Made by a program: the position numbers and the translations under genes
Assembly: GCF_002917885.1 (NCBI RefSeq)
Contig: NZ_PQNY01000006.1
Location: forward strand, 1-64,000
DNA from: Flavobacterium croceum DSM 17960
Lineage (GTDB): Bacteria > Bacteroidota > Bacteroidia > Flavobacteriales > Flavobacteriaceae
DNA length: 64,000 nt
Direction: 5' to 3'
The notes under the pieces: generated by a model
What the model saw: the letters and a program-made list of their open reading frames with translations, nothing else
Databases searched by the model: none
What the model was told of the DNA's origin: nothing
In this document: piece after piece, positions 1 to 9,600 of the stretch
How the letters are laid out: every line of letters begins with the position of its first letter
Position numbering within the stretch: position 1 is the stretch's first letter

Positions 1-278
1 TTTTGCTTTTCTAGAAGTCTTACTTTGGCTTCTAGTTCCATTATTTTCTGCTCTGGAGATTTTGGCATATTGGATGGTGTTTGATTTTCCCAATCAAAGT
101 TACCAAATTTTCGAAGCCAACCCACAACAGTAGAACGGGATTGAATGCCATACTTACGACAAACTTCATAAGTTGAAACGCTACCTTGCTCTATTTCTTG
201 AACAACTTGTAGTTTAAAAGACATCGTATAGTCTTTTTGTGTGCGCTTTACGTAGCGGATTGCTTCTTGATTTTCCAT
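1..278 (-). CDS. IS3-family transposase OrfA, partial (C-terminus beyond window)
   Basis: I translated this from the reverse strand; 92 codons are visible before the window edge. The product opens MENQEAIRYVKRTQKDYTMS, a form typical of Bacteroidetes IS3-family OrfA. Residues about 18-55 form the helix-turn-helix that binds the element ends (Q-E-I-E-Q-G then V-C-R-K-Y-G-I and V-V-G-W-L-R-K-F-G). From residue about 75 a Glu/Leu-rich stretch starts the leucine zipper used for OrfA/OrfAB multimerisation. In this family OrfB (the DDE integrase) normally follows by -1 frameshifting; it would lie left of base 1. Family assignment is from recalled sequence similarity. Confidence 0.85.
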   Translation of the reverse strand, partial: MENQEAIRYVKRTQKDYTMSFKLQVVQEIEQGSVSTYEVCRKYGIQSRSTVVGWLRKFGNFDWENQTPSNMPKSPEQKIMELEAKVRLLEKQ

Positions 279-316
279 AAGGATACTTTTTGTGTATCGC
301 TATTTTAGGACGGGAC
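1..316 (-). mobile_element. Left end of an IS3-family insertion sequence (partial)
   Basis: The orfA start at 278 is followed on the reverse strand's upstream side by about 38 bp ending in TGTCCCGTCC (316-307), the probable terminal inverted repeat. Outside it the sequence switches abruptly to the terminator hairpin of the DUF1573 gene at 317. The other end is outside the window, so the exact boundary and target duplication cannot be fixed. Confidence 0.6.
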
Positions 317-374
317 AATCCAATGCAATAAAAAAAACGCTCCATTTTGTAGCGTTTTTTTATTGCATTGGATT
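317..374 (-). terminator. Long hairpin terminator of the DUF1573 gene
   Basis: CGCT (338-341) pairs with AGCG (351-354) and is flanked by A and T runs. The arms continue outward through AATCCAATGCAAT (317-329) and ATTGCATTGGATT (362-374), giving arms of about 24 bp with a single extra A. The right arm contains the last codons and stop of the DUF1573 gene. It should work for transcripts from either side. Confidence 0.75.
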
Positions 375-788
375 AGTTTTCTTTTTTTCTAAAGGACTAG
401 TAGTAGGTCGTACTAAAACTTCACCTTTAATGCTTAACGATACCCTGCCCTCTTCTACATTTACGGCATTAGTTTCTACCGTAATGGTTTTGCGTATTGG
501 TCCTGGGTTCATGTTATACTTAACCTCTATCTTATCTGATTTACCTGGTAAAATTGGATTTGAAGGTTTACTAGGCACAGTACAACCACAAGTAGAACGA
601 ACATCTTTTATAATGAGTGGAGCATCTCCTGTATTGGTAAACTCAAAAACTCTTATTCCAGAATCTTCATCTTTATATACATTGCCATAATCTATAGTAT
701 TATCTTTGGCTTTAAATTCAATTTTTGGGCTATTTTGAGCAAAAGCAACACCAGATAATAAAATACAAAAAAGAATTATTTTTTTCAT
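360..788 (-). CDS. DUF1573 domain-containing secreted protein
   Basis: 142 aa. Residues 1-17 are a signal peptide (Lys-Lys start, hydrophobic core, cleavage after A-F-A-Q). The rest is one DUF1573 domain, an Ig/ASH-like beta sandwich very common in Bacteroidetes. It has the hallmark D-V-R-S-T-C-G-C-T motif near residue 67 and the P-G-K-S-D-K-I-E-V-K strand after it. The tail is Lys-rich. It is probably periplasmic or outer-membrane associated; its function is unknown. It stands alone, ending inside the hairpin at 317-374 and facing away from valS. Confidence 0.85.
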   Translation of the reverse strand: MKKIILFCILLSGVAFAQNSPKIEFKAKDNTIDYGNVYKDEDSGIRVFEFTNTGDAPLIIKDVRSTCGCTVPSKPSNPILPGKSDKIEVKYNMNPGPIRKTITVETNAVNVEEGRVSLSIKGEVLVRPTTSPLEKKKTNPMQ

Positions 789-997
789 TTTGTTAAGTTT
801 TGGTTTCGTAAAAATAATTAGTTTAAAAATATAAACAAAAATTTACTCTTAATTTTTTATAAAAGCACCAATTAAGTACTTTTGCAAATCAATTTACAAA
901 AAATGTACCAAAGATATTTACAACAAAAAATGATTTTTTCTAATTATCTAGCAGATCGAGTCTGTCCTGTATATTCTTTGCTATTTTAACATAAATC

Positions 998-1005
998 TAC
1001 TTTTG
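998..1005 (+). promoter_or_regulatory. Promoter -7 box of valS
   Basis: TACTTTTG fits the Bacteroidetes TAnnTTTG box, with TTTG at 977-980 (17 bp spacer, slightly short). A second TACTTTTG lies at 877-884. The leader also carries an 8 bp inverted repeat, AAATCTAC (993-1000) and GTAGATTT (1009-1016), overlapping the box. Confidence 0.5.
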
Positions 1006-1046
1006 CTTGTAGATTTTACTTTTCAATTTTAAAACTTATATTTTAT

Positions 1047-3689
1047 ATGATACCCGCACAATACGATGCCAAATTAGTAGAAAAAAAATGGTATGATTAC
1101 TGGATGAAAAATAATTATTTTCATTCTACTCCAGACCATAGAACTCCATATACTATTGTAATCCCTCCACCAAATGTTACAGGTGTATTACACATGGGGC
1201 ATATGCTTAACAATACCATTCAAGATGTATTGATAAGACGTGCTAGACTTAAAGGTTTTAATGCCTGTTGGGTTCCTGGTACCGACCATGCCTCTATTGC
1301 TACCGAAGCAAAAGTAGTAGCTAAGCTTAAATCGGAAGGCATAGAAAAATCTGATTTATCGCGAGAAGAATTTTTAAAACACGCTTTTGATTGGACCGAA
1401 AAATATGGCGGAACCATACTAGAGCAACTTAAACAATTAGGTTGTTCATGCGATTGGAACAGAACCAAATTTACCATGGACGAAGATATGTCGGCTTCTG
1501 TAATTCGCTCTTTTGTAGATTTATACAATAAAGAATATATATACAGAGGTTACCGCATGGTAAATTGGGATCCAGAAGCAAAAACAACACTTTCGGACGA
1601 AGAAGTAATTTATGAAGAAAGACAAGGTAAACTTTATTTTTTAAAATATTTTATCGCAGATTTACAAGGTAATGCAACTTCAGAATACGTTGTAGTTGCT
1701 ACAACACGCCCCGAAACTATTTTTGGAGATACTGCTGTATGTTTTCATCCAGAAGATGAACGTTATGCACATTTGCAAGGAAAAAAATTAATTGTGCCTA
1801 TTGCAAATAGATTAGTACCCGCAGTATTTGATGATTATATTGATATTGAATTTGGTACAGGTAGTTTAAAAGTTACGCCTGCACACGATATTAATGATAA
1901 AAACATTGGCGACAAATTTGACCTAGAAGTAATCGATATTTTTAATGAAGATGCTACTTTAAATAGCTATGGATTACATTATCAAGGTAAAGACCGATTT
2001 GTAGTAAGAAAAGAAATAGAAGTTGAGCTTCAAGAAAAAGGACTTTTAGAAAAAGTAGAAAATTACACCAACAATGTAGGTACTTCCGAAAGAACCAAAG
2101 CTGTAATAGAACCTAGACTTTCAGACCAATGGTTTTTAAAAATGGATGAGTTGGTAAAACCAGCGATAAAAGCGGTTTTGGAAACCGAAGAAATAAAATT
2201 GTACCCATCTCGTTTTAATAATACCTATCGCCATTGGTTGGAAAATATTCGCGATTGGAATATTTCTCGTCAGCTTTGGTGGGGGCAACAAATACCTGCT
2301 TATTATTATGGCGATGGAAAAGAAGATTTTGTTGTAGCAGAAACACCCGAACAAGCATTAAAATTAGCCAAACAAAGAACACAAAATGAACAACTTACTA
2401 TTGAGCATTTAAAGCAAGATCCAGATGCTCTAGATACTTGGTTCTCATCTTGGTTGTGGCCTATATCTGTTTTTGGTGGCATTATGAATCCAGAAAATGA
2501 AGAATATAAATACTACTATCCAACCAATGATTTGGTTACAGGGCCAGATATTTTGTTCTTTTGGGTAGCTCGAATGATATTTGCAGGCTATGAATATGCA
2601 AATCAAAAACCATTTACCAATGTTTATTTAACAGGTTTGGTACGCGATAAACAAGGTAGAAAAATGTCTAAATCTTTGGGCAATTCTCCAGAACCACTAG
2701 GCTTAATAGAAAAATATGGAGCAGATGGAGTGCGTGTTGGTTTGTTGTTAAGCTCTTCGGCCGGAAATGATATATTGTTTGATGAAGAACTATGCAATCA
2801 AGGAAAAAGTTTTGCCAATAAAATATGGAATGCTTTCCGTTTGATAAAAGGTTGGGAAGTAGCAAATAGTGCGCAACCCGAATCAGCAAAAGTTGCTATT
2901 GAATGGTATGAAGCAAAATTGCAAAAAACATTAGTAGAAATTGAAGATAATTTTAGTAAATATCGCATTTCTGATGCTTTAATGGCTATATACAAATTGG
3001 TTTGGGACGATTTCTGTTCATGGTTTTTAGAGATGATAAAACCTGCTTACCAGCAACCTATAGACAAAGCTACCTTTGACAAAGCTATAGAAATGCTCGA
3101 AGCGAATTTGAAATTATTGCATCCATTTATGCCTTTTTTAACCGAAGAAATTTGGCACCATATTGCACAACGAACTTCAGAAGACGCTTTAATTATTGCT
3201 TCTTGGCCAGAAATTAAAACATTTGATGAATCACTGATAACAGATTTTGATTTTGTAACCGAAATAATTTCTGGTATTCGTACTATTCGTAAAGAAAAAA
3301 ATATTTCTTTTAAAGAAACTATTACATTAAAAGTAATAAACCACGAAAAAACTTCTACCTATTTTGATAGTGTTCTTATGAAGTTTGGTAACATTGTTGA
3401 TTTAGAATATGTGTCAGAAAAAGTAAATGGAGCTTTATCTTTTAGAGTAAAATCGAATGAGTATTTCATTCCCATTTCGGGTTCTATCGATCTTGATGCC
3501 GAAATAGCAAAACTTACTGAAGAACTAAAGTATACGCAAGGGTTTTTAAAATCTGTACAAAGTAAACTTCAAAATGAAAAGTTTGTAAATGGTGCTCCGC
3601 AACAAGTTATTGATAACGAGCGTAAAAAAGAAGCCGATGCTTTGGCAAAAATTACTACACTTGAACAAAGTTTAGCTAGTTTACAATAA
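1047..3689 (+). CDS. valS: Valine--tRNA ligase
   Basis: 880 aa, the normal bacterial length. This class Ia synthetase charges tRNA-Val with valine in the cytoplasm. The HIGH-type motif is H-M-G-H at residues 49-52, preceded by P-P-P-N-V-T-G. The KMSKS loop is at 539-543. The editing (CP1) domain lies between them with the T-T-R-P-E-T strand. The anticodon-binding domain follows, and the last 65 residues form the Glu/Lys-rich coiled-coil arm specific to ValRS. It is a single-gene unit: promoter boxes upstream, strong terminator immediately after. Confidence 0.97.
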   Translation: MIPAQYDAKLVEKKWYDYWMKNNYFHSTPDHRTPYTIVIPPPNVTGVLHMGHMLNNTIQDVLIRRARLKGFNACWVPGTDHASIATEAKVVAKLKSEGIEKSDLSREEFLKHAFDWTEKYGGTILEQLKQLGCSCDWNRTKFTMDEDMSASVIRSFVDLYNKEYIYRGYRMVNWDPEAKTTLSDEEVIYEERQGKLYFLKYFIADLQGNATSEYVVVATTRPETIFGDTAVCFHPEDERYAHLQGKKLIVPIANRLVPAVFDDYIDIEFGTGSLKVTPAHDINDKNIGDKFDLEVIDIFNEDATLNSYGLHYQGKDRFVVRKEIEVELQEKGLLEKVENYTNNVGTSERTKAVIEPRLSDQWFLKMDELVKPAIKAVLETEEIKLYPSRFNNTYRHWLENIRDWNISRQLWWGQQIPAYYYGDGKEDFVVAETPEQALKLAKQRTQNEQLTIEHLKQDPDALDTWFSSWLWPISVFGGIMNPENEEYKYYYPTNDLVTGPDILFFWVARMIFAGYEYANQKPFTNVYLTGLVRDKQGRKMSKSLGNSPEPLGLIEKYGADGVRVGLLLSSSAGNDILFDEELCNQGKSFANKIWNAFRLIKGWEVANSAQPESAKVAIEWYEAKLQKTLVEIEDNFSKYRISDALMAIYKLVWDDFCSWFLEMIKPAYQQPIDKATFDKAIEMLEANLKLLHPFMPFLTEEIWHHIAQRTSEDALIIASWPEIKTFDESLITDFDFVTEIISGIRTIRKEKNISFKETITLKVINHEKTSTYFDSVLMKFGNIVDLEYVSEKVNGALSFRVKSNEYFIPISGSIDLDAEIAKLTEELKYTQGFLKSVQSKLQNEKFVNGAPQQVIDNERKKEADALAKITTLEQSLASLQ

Positions 3690-3694
3690 AAACG

Positions 3695-3726
3695 AAAAAA
3701 TCCCGAGCTTAGCTCGGGATTTTTTA
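3695..3726 (+). terminator. Rho-independent terminator after valS
   Basis: AAATCCCGAGCT pairs with AGCTCGGGATTT, followed by a T run. A-richness on the left means it can also stop transcription from the opposite strand. Confidence 0.93.
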
Positions 3727-3757
3727 ATCTAACAATTTAAATAGAAATTTATTTCGA

Positions 3758-3895
3758 TTATTTTTTCTTTTTACTAGAACCCATCATTAAAAAAATAGCT
3801 CCCACAAGACCTAAGCAAACTAGAGAGAAAACTCCAATCATTATAAAAGAACCTTGTTCCCAAGAATAAAGCGGTAAAATAGATAATTGTGTCAT
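3758..3895 (-). CDS. Small single-pass membrane protein (45 aa)
   Basis: I translated this directly; ATG at 3893-3895, TAA at 3758-3760. The product starts MTQLSILPLYSWEQGS, then has a hydrophobic helix at about residues 18-38 (F-I-M-I-G-V-F-S-L-V-C-L-G-L-V-G-A-I-F), and ends G-S-S-K-K-K-K. The basic tail suggests an N-out, C-in topology. It sits between the valS terminator and the DCC-family gene on the same strand as the latter. I do not recognise a named family. The clean hydrophobic segment and basic end argue that it is real. Confidence 0.6.
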   Translation of the reverse strand: MTQLSILPLYSWEQGSFIMIGVFSLVCLGLVGAIFLMMGSSKKKK

Positions 3896-3956
3896 AATAT
3901 TTTGTTTTGATTATCACAAAATTAAGATTTGTTTAATGTACTAAAAATGATAATTA

Positions 3957-4373
3957 TCATTCTAGAAATTTACTTTTTGTATCAGTACTTGGAATCATAC
4001 ATGTTTCTTTTTTACCAAACCATTTGTACCTATTTTTAGCAATACTATTGTAAATACCATTTTTTATAAAAGTAGGAAAAAAACTGCCTAGCCATAACAA
4101 ATAATAAAAAGAACGTAATTCTTTGGCTATAAATAACACCGCATCGTATTGAATATAGTATGCTTTTTTAGGAATATACAATATTATAGAATCTGTGTTT
4201 TTTGAATTTATTCCTAAATATTTTATCAATTCTTGTCCTAAATGAGATTGTTGTGCTACAAAACGAAACACATTTTTTTTATCATTTTTAATAATATACT
4301 GTACAGATTTGTCGCATAAATTACAAACACCATCAAAAAGAATTATTTGTTTCGAAGTATCAAAATCTATCAT
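3957..4373 (-). CDS. DCC family thiol-disulfide oxidoreductase (DUF393)
   Basis: 138 aa. The defining Asp-Cys-Cys signature is present near the start: D14, C17 and C20 in F-D-G-V-C-N-L-C. The conserved R-F-V-A-Q-Q-S and the later D-A-V-L-F-I-A (where the family usually has A-x-x-x-v) follow. Proteins of this family (YuxK/DUF393) are predicted thioredoxin-like redox proteins with unknown partners. It ends 61 bp before the 45-aa gene and starts 16 bp past the end of guaB on the same strand, so it may be cotranscribed with guaB. Confidence 0.85.
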   Translation of the reverse strand: MIDFDTSKQIILFDGVCNLCDKSVQYIIKNDKKNVFRFVAQQSHLGQELIKYLGINSKNTDSIILYIPKKAYYIQYDAVLFIAKELRSFYYLLWLGSFFPTFIKNGIYNSIAKNRYKWFGKKETCMIPSTDTKSKFLE

Positions 4374-4388
4374 CTGTATATATAAAAA

Positions 4389-5861
4389 TTATCGAGAATA
4401 ATTTGGAGCTTCTTTTGTAATAGTAACGTTATGCGGATGGCTCTCTCCTATTCCACTTGCTGTAATACGCACAAATTTACTATGGGTTTGTAGAGTGTTA
4501 ATATCTTTAGCCCCACAATACCCCATACCTGCACGAAGTCCGCCAATAAACTGTTGCATACTTTCGTTAAGTTCTCCTTTATACGGTACACGGCCAACAA
4601 TACCTTCGGGAACTAGTTTTTTTACGTCGTCTTCAACATCTTGAAAATAACGATCTTTAGAACCTTCTTGCATAGCTTCTACAGACCCCATACCTCTATA
4701 CGATTTGAATTTTCGTCCTTCAAAAATAATAGTTTCGCCTGGCGATTCTTTTGTACCTGCCAAAAGTGAACCAAGCATAACACAATCGGCACCTGCTGCA
4801 ATAGCCTTTGGAATATCGCCTGTATAGCGTATACCTCCGTCAGCTATAACAGGAACACCCGTATTTTGCAAAGCCGAAGCCACTTCCAAAACAGCCGAAA
4901 ATTGTGGAAAACCTACACCCGCAACTACTCTTGTTGTACAAATAGAACCTGGGCCTATACCTACTTTTACTGCATCGGCTCCATTATTAACCAAATAAAG
5001 TGCTGCTTCTGGTGTAGCAATATTACCTACTACTACATCAAGTTTTGGAAATTGCGATTTAATATCTTTTAAAACATTAACAACGCCTTGTGTATGCCCA
5101 TGAGCTGTATCAATAACAATAGCATCTACACCTGCATTTACAAGCGCTTGTGCTCTACTTACTGCATCTGCGGTAACTCCTATTGCGGCAGCTACACGAA
5201 GTCTACCATAACTATCTTTATTAGCAATAGGCTTTTGTGTAAGTTTTGTAATATCTCTAAAAGTTATTAATCCTATTAATTCATAATCTGAATTTACAAC
5301 GGGTAATTTTTCAATTTTGTTTTCTTGAAGTATTCCTTCGGCTTGTTGAAGCGTAGTGCCTTGTGGTGCTGTAATAAGTCCTTCGGAAGTCATTACCTCT
5401 ACTATATTTCTTGAATTATCTTTTTCGAAACGTAAATCTCTATTGGTTATTATTCCTTTTAATATGTTATTGCTATCTACAACAGGAATACCTCCTATAC
5501 TAAACTCTTTCATAGCCTGTTTAGCATCACCTACTGTGGCTGTAAGCATAAGTGTTACAGGATCTAGAATCATACCGCTCTCTGCACGTTTTACTTTTCG
5601 TACTTCGGCAGCTTGCTTTTCTATAGACATATTTTTATGCAATACTCCTATTCCGCCTTCTTGAGCCATAGCAATTGCCATAGAACTCTCGGTAACAGTA
5701 TCCATAGCTGCAGAAACTATAGGTACATTTAGTGTAATGTTTCTAGAAAATCGAGATTGAATGTTTACTTCTCTAGGTAAAACTTCAGAATAATTGGGAA
5801 TTAATAGTACGTCATCGTATGTGAGACCTTCTCCAATAATTTTTGATTGGTGTGCTTTCAT
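4389..5861 (-). CDS. guaB: Inosine-5'-monophosphate dehydrogenase
   Basis: 490 aa, full length. It oxidises IMP to XMP with NAD, the committed step to GMP. It is a TIM barrel with two inserted CBS domains at about residues 95-210. The catalytic loop is G-P-G-S-I-C-T-T-R with nucleophile C308. The mobile flap is in R-Y-F-Q-D-V-E region, and the G-R-V-P-Y-K-G motif follows. ATG at 5861 is preceded by a -7 box at 5902-5895 and an inverted repeat over the start of transcription. Confidence 0.97.
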   Translation of the reverse strand: MKAHQSKIIGEGLTYDDVLLIPNYSEVLPREVNIQSRFSRNITLNVPIVSAAMDTVTESSMAIAMAQEGGIGVLHKNMSIEKQAAEVRKVKRAESGMILDPVTLMLTATVGDAKQAMKEFSIGGIPVVDSNNILKGIITNRDLRFEKDNSRNIVEVMTSEGLITAPQGTTLQQAEGILQENKIEKLPVVNSDYELIGLITFRDITKLTQKPIANKDSYGRLRVAAAIGVTADAVSRAQALVNAGVDAIVIDTAHGHTQGVVNVLKDIKSQFPKLDVVVGNIATPEAALYLVNNGADAVKVGIGPGSICTTRVVAGVGFPQFSAVLEVASALQNTGVPVIADGGIRYTGDIPKAIAAGADCVMLGSLLAGTKESPGETIIFEGRKFKSYRGMGSVEAMQEGSKDRYFQDVEDDVKKLVPEGIVGRVPYKGELNESMQQFIGGLRAGMGYCGAKDINTLQTHSKFVRITASGIGESHPHNVTITKEAPNYSR

Positions 5862-5863
5862 GT

Positions 5864-5892
5864 TGCAATTTAGTTGTAGTTGTTAAATTGCA
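5864..5892. repeat. Inverted repeat (possible operator) in the guaB start region
   Basis: TGCAATTTA (5864-5872) and TAAATTGCA (5884-5892) are perfect 9 bp arms separated by 11 bp. They lie between the guaB -7 box and the start codon, so they would cover the transcription start. Operator function is inferred from position only. Confidence 0.5.
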
Positions 5893-5894
5893 CG

Positions 5895-5902
5895 CAAATA
5901 TA
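5895..5902 (-). promoter_or_regulatory. Promoter -7 box of guaB
   Basis: On the reverse strand this reads TATATTTG (TAnnTTTG), 33 bp upstream of the guaB ATG. No clear -33 TTTG was seen. Confidence 0.5.
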
Positions 5903-5966
5903 CTAAAAGTAATTACTAAATTCTAATGCCTTTTTAAAATTAAAAAACATCAATGTTTTAAATTTA

Positions 5967-6833
5967 TTAATGAAACTCGCCAAACAAACGTGATGCTACA
6001 TTATAGGCACTTTCAAAACTCATTGGGCTAGTATTTGTACTGGCTTTTTGTTGTGTAAAGTACGACAACATTTTTTCGGTAGGCATATTACCTGTTAAAT
6101 CATCTTTTGCCATAGGGCAGCCTCCAAAACCTTGAATAGCTCCATCAAATCTTCTACATCCTGCTTTGTAGGCAGCGTCTACTTTTTCATGCCATTTATC
6201 GGGAGTCGTATGCAAATGAGCTCCAAACTCTACAGTTGGGTATTTCGGAATTAAATGCGAAAATAAATAATCTATTACTTTTGGTGTAGAACTACCTATG
6301 GTATCGGAAAGTGAAAGTATTTTTACCCCTTTTTGTGCCAATTTTTCTGTCCATTCGCCTACAATATCTACATTCCAAGGGTCGCCGTAAGGGTTACCAA
6401 ATCCCATAGAAATATAAGTAACTACTTCTTTATTTGTTTGATAAGCTATTTCTAAAATTTCTTCCAATGTAACCATGCTTTCGGCAATAGTTTTGTGTGT
6501 GTTTCTCATTTGAAAATTTTCAGAAATAGAAAAAGGGAAACCTAAATAACGTATTTCATTGTGTGTAGATGCCAATTGTGCTCCTTGTGTATTGGCAATT
6601 ATAGCTAAAAGTTTGCTTTGCGTTTTGGACAAATCAAGTTTAGATAATACTTCTGCAGTGTCTTGCATTTGTGGTATAGCCTTAGGCGAAACAAAACTTC
6701 CAAAATCAATAGTATCAAAACCAACTCTTAGTAAAGCTTGTATATAATCTACCTTGCGCTCTGTAGGTATAAATGCTTTGATACCTTGCATAGCATCTCT
6801 CGGACATTCGATAATTTTGACCGTAGTATTCAC
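5967..6833 (-). CDS. Hydroxymethylglutaryl-CoA lyase
   Basis: 288 aa. It cleaves HMG-CoA to acetyl-CoA and acetoacetate at the end of leucine degradation. It is a TIM-barrel enzyme of the HMGL-like family. Substrate and metal residues are visible: E-C-P-R-D at residues 9-13, metal-binding H206 and H208 in A-H-L-H-T-T, and catalytic C239 in G-F-G-G-C-P-M-A-K-D. Its short distance from pyrD (32 bp) on the same strand suggests read-through, but no other leucine-degradation gene is nearby. Other members of the aldolase family (e.g. isopropylmalate synthase) are excluded by the Cys loop. Confidence 0.92.
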   Translation of the reverse strand: MNTTVKIIECPRDAMQGIKAFIPTERKVDYIQALLRVGFDTIDFGSFVSPKAIPQMQDTAEVLSKLDLSKTQSKLLAIIANTQGAQLASTHNEIRYLGFPFSISENFQMRNTHKTIAESMVTLEEILEIAYQTNKEVVTYISMGFGNPYGDPWNVDIVGEWTEKLAQKGVKILSLSDTIGSSTPKVIDYLFSHLIPKYPTVEFGAHLHTTPDKWHEKVDAAYKAGCRRFDGAIQGFGGCPMAKDDLTGNMPTEKMLSYFTQQKASTNTSPMSFESAYNVASRLFGEFH

Positions 6834-6865
6834 TAAAAAATGAGTTTGTTTGTGTGGCTAATATA

Positions 6866-7885
6866 CTAAGATTTTTTAAGAATAGCTTTATTTATTTCCT
6901 TAATCAATTTTGGGCCTTCGTAAATAAAACCTGTATAAAGTTGTACTAAAGAAGCTCCTGCTTGCAGTTTTTCTAAAGCATCTTGTGGTGAATGTATACC
7001 TCCAACACCAATAATTGGAAATGATTTATTACTGTTTTCTACTAAAAATCGAATTACTTCTGTTGAACGTTGTGTTAATGGTTTTCCAGACAATCCGCCT
7101 TGTTCTACTTTGTTTTTAGATTGTAAATCGGTTCTAGAAAGTGTTGTATTGGTCGCAATTACGCCTGCAATTTTTGTATCGTTTACAATTTCTATAATAT
7201 CTAACAATTGTGTATTTGTTAAATCGGGAGCTATTTTAAGCAGTATAGGTTTTGGGCGTTGTTTTTTTATGTTCTCAATTTGCAATTTATTTAAGAGCTT
7301 TGTAAGTGGTTCTTTTTCTTGAAGTTCTCTAAGATTTGGAGTATTTGGAGAACTCACATTCACTACAAAATAATCTACTACATCATACAATTTTTCAAAA
7401 CAGTACAAATAGTCGTGTACGGCATTTTCATTTGTAGTAATTTTATTTTTACCAATGTTACCGCCTATTATTATATTTTTATTTTTTTTTAATCGATTTA
7501 CAGCTTGTTCAACACCTTCGTTATTAAAACCCATTCTATTTATAATGGCTTTATCTTGTTTTAATCTAAAAAGTCTTTTTTTAGGATTACCTTCTTGAGG
7601 TTTTGGCGTTAATGTTCCTATTTCTATAAACCCAAAACCAAAGTGTGAGAGTTCGTTATACAATTTTGCGTCTTTATCAAAACCTGCTGCTAGCCCTACT
7701 CTATTGGGAAACTTTATTCCGAAAACTTCTGTTTCGAGTTTTTTGTTTTTTATACCATAAAAAGAGCTAATACTAGTGGCAACGAATGGAATTTTGAAGA
7801 TTTTTTTTAAAAATGAAAAAGTAAAATGATGCACTTTTTCTGGATCAAACCCAAACAGTAAGGGTCTAATAATAAATTTATACAT
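6866..7885 (-). CDS. pyrD: Dihydroorotate dehydrogenase (quinone), class 2
   Basis: 339 aa from ATG 7885. It oxidises dihydroorotate to orotate in pyrimidine synthesis and passes electrons to the quinone pool at the inner membrane. The N-terminus ([16 protein letters not shown]) is the class 2 membrane-associating extension. [12 protein letters not shown] carries the catalytic serine, and G-V-G-G-I-H-S binds FMN phosphate. An upstream in-frame ATG at 7993 would overlap the rlmH start. I chose 7885 because family homology begins there and a TACTTTTG box lies just upstream. Confidence 0.95.
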   Translation of the reverse strand: MYKFIIRPLLFGFDPEKVHHFTFSFLKKIFKIPFVATSISSFYGIKNKKLETEVFGIKFPNRVGLAAGFDKDAKLYNELSHFGFGFIEIGTLTPKPQEGNPKKRLFRLKQDKAIINRMGFNNEGVEQAVNRLKKNKNIIIGGNIGKNKITTNENAVHDYLYCFEKLYDVVDYFVVNVSSPNTPNLRELQEKEPLTKLLNKLQIENIKKQRPKPILLKIAPDLTNTQLLDIIEIVNDTKIAGVIATNTTLSRTDLQSKNKVEQGGLSGKPLTQRSTEVIRFLVENSNKSFPIIGVGGIHSPQDALEKLQAGASLVQLYTGFIYEGPKLIKEINKAILKKS

Positions 7886-7909
7886 GAGTTGAGTGTTGTG
7901 TTGTGCATA

Positions 7910-7917
7910 CAAAAGTA
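7910..7917 (-). promoter_or_regulatory. Promoter -7 box of pyrD
   Basis: Reverse strand TACTTTTG, 25 bp before the chosen pyrD ATG (7885). It supports that start over the longer reading frame. Confidence 0.55.
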
Positions 7918-7961
7918 ATAAAATGCGTTTGTTTTGAGAATCATTAAATAAAATAGATTTG

Positions 7962-7969
7962 TACTTTTG
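7962..7969 (+). promoter_or_regulatory. Promoter -7 box of rlmH
   Basis: TACTTTTG lies 13 bp before the rlmH ATG, implying a very short leader. It is divergent from the pyrD box 45 bp away. Confidence 0.55.
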
Positions 7970-7982
7970 CCTAAAAAATAGC

Positions 7983-8456
7983 ATGAATATCAAACTACTC
8001 GCTATAGGAAAAACAGATAATAAATGTTTGCAAGAACTTATAGACGATTATAAAAAACGATTATCGCATTACATAAAATTTGATTTCGAAATTATTGCCG
8101 ATATTAAAAATGCTAAAAACTTATCAGAGCTACAGCAAAAAGAAAAAGAAGGAGAACTTATTTTATCAAAAATTACAAATACCGATTTCGTAATACTATT
8201 AGATGAAAACGGAAAATCGTTTTCAAGCATAGACTTTGCAGATTTTTTACAAAAAAAAATGAATACTGGAATTAAGACTCTTGTATTTGTAATTGGTGGA
8301 CCTTATGGATTTAGTAAATCGGTTTACGAAAAAGCTCAAGGTAAAATTTCGTTGTCTGCCATGACTTTTTCTCACCAAATGATACGTCTATTTATAACCG
8401 AACAAATTTATAGGGCATTCACAATTATAAAAAATGAGCCTTATCATCACCAATAA
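7983..8456 (+). CDS. rlmH: 23S rRNA (pseudouridine1915-N3)-methyltransferase RlmH
   Basis: 157 aa, exactly the family length from ATG 7983 ([11 protein letters not shown]). It is a SPOUT-class SAM methyltransferase acting on the assembled 70S ribosome at helix 69. The trefoil-knot SAM site is [10 protein letters not shown], and the invariant C-terminus is [16 protein letters not shown] with a final Y-H-H-Q. An in-frame ATG at 7959 adds eight unmatched residues and was not used. Confidence 0.96.
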   Translation: MNIKLLAIGKTDNKCLQELIDDYKKRLSHYIKFDFEIIADIKNAKNLSELQQKEKEGELILSKITNTDFVILLDENGKSFSSIDFADFLQKKMNTGIKTLVFVIGGPYGFSKSVYEKAQGKISLSAMTFSHQMIRLFITEQIYRAFTIIKNEPYHHQ

Positions 8457-8510
8457 TATATTTTAGAATACAAAAAAATAGTACTTTAGCAACTCAAACA
8501 AATTTAGTTA

Positions 8511-9596
8511 ATGAAAAATATTACTTTACATTCTGTACATGAAAAATTAGGAGCAAAAATGGTTCCTTTTGCAGGATACAATATGCCTGTACAATATGAA
8601 GGTGTTACAATAGAACATGAAACTGTGCGCAATGGTGTAGGTGTTTTTGATGTTTCTCATATGGGCGAATTTTTACTAACTGGTGATCATGCGCTTGCAC
8701 TTATACAAAAAGTTACTTCCAATGATGCTTCTACCTTAGAGATCGGAAAAGCACAATATTCGTGTTTACCTAACAACGAAGGCGGTATTGTAGATGATTT
8801 AATTGTATACAGAATCAAAGAAAATCAATATTTGTTGGTGGTAAATGCGTCTAATATTGAAAAAGATTGGAATTGGATTTCATCGCATAATGAATTTGGG
8901 GTAGAAATGAAAAACCTTTCAGACGATTATTCACTACTTGCTATTCAAGGTCCAAAAGCAATAGAAGCTATGCAAAGTTTAACAACAGTAGACTTAGCTG
9001 GCATAAAATATTATCATTTTGTAGTAGGTCCATTTGCAGGTATAGAACACGTTATTATCTCTGCAACTGGTTACACAGGTAGTGGCGGATTTGAAATTTA
9101 TTGTAAAAACACCGAAGTAGAACAACTTTGGAACAAAGTATTTGAAGCTGGCGCACCTTTTGGTATAAAACCTATTGGTCTTGCTGCTCGTGATACACTA
9201 CGTTTAGAAATGGGCTTTTGCCTTTATGGTAATGATATAAACGACATCACATCGCCTATTGAAGCAGGTTTAGGCTGGATTACTAAATTTTCTAAAGACT
9301 TTATCAATGCTGAAAACCTGAAAAAACAAAAAGAAGAAGGTGTTTCTAGAAAACTAGTAGGATTTGAACTTACCGAAAGAGGAATTCCTAGACACGACTA
9401 TGAAATTGTAGATGAAAACGGAAACGCTATAGGCATAGTTACATCGGGTACTATGGCGCCATCTTTGGGTAAAGGAATTGGAATGGGGTATGTAAAAACA
9501 GAATTTGCAGCAATAGATACTCCTATTTATATCAAAATTAGAAATAATAATGTGGCTGCCAAGGTAGTAAAAATGCCATTTTACAAAAAAGCATAA
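8511..9596 (+). CDS. gcvT: Aminomethyltransferase (glycine cleavage T protein)
   Basis: 361 aa. The T protein of the glycine cleavage system moves the aminomethyl carbon from lipoylated H protein to tetrahydrofolate. The folate-binding N-terminus has [11 protein letters not shown] and F-D-V-S-H-M-G-E; the middle has [17 protein letters not shown] and the C-terminal beta barrel G-T-M-A-P-S-L are all intact. A near-consensus box TACTTTAG (8482-8489) precedes it. The other gcv genes are not adjacent, as is usual in Bacteroidetes. Confidence 0.96.
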   Translation: MKNITLHSVHEKLGAKMVPFAGYNMPVQYEGVTIEHETVRNGVGVFDVSHMGEFLLTGDHALALIQKVTSNDASTLEIGKAQYSCLPNNEGGIVDDLIVYRIKENQYLLVVNASNIEKDWNWISSHNEFGVEMKNLSDDYSLLAIQGPKAIEAMQSLTTVDLAGIKYYHFVVGPFAGIEHVIISATGYTGSGGFEIYCKNTEVEQLWNKVFEAGAPFGIKPIGLAARDTLRLEMGFCLYGNDINDITSPIEAGLGWITKFSKDFINAENLKKQKEEGVSRKLVGFELTERGIPRHDYEIVDENGNAIGIVTSGTMAPSLGKGIGMGYVKTEFAAIDTPIYIKIRNNNVAAKVVKMPFYKKA

Positions 9597-9600
9597 ACTA

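Noticed and set aside
904..990. 28-codon frame in the valS leader (M-Y-Q-R-Y-L-Q-Q)
   Set aside because: Could be a leader peptide, but it has no valine codon run, no conservation evidence and lies partly upstream of the nearer -7 box.
7886..7993. 36-residue N-terminal extension of PyrD
   Set aside because: It would overlap the rlmH start and promoter, and family homology begins at the inner Met (7885).
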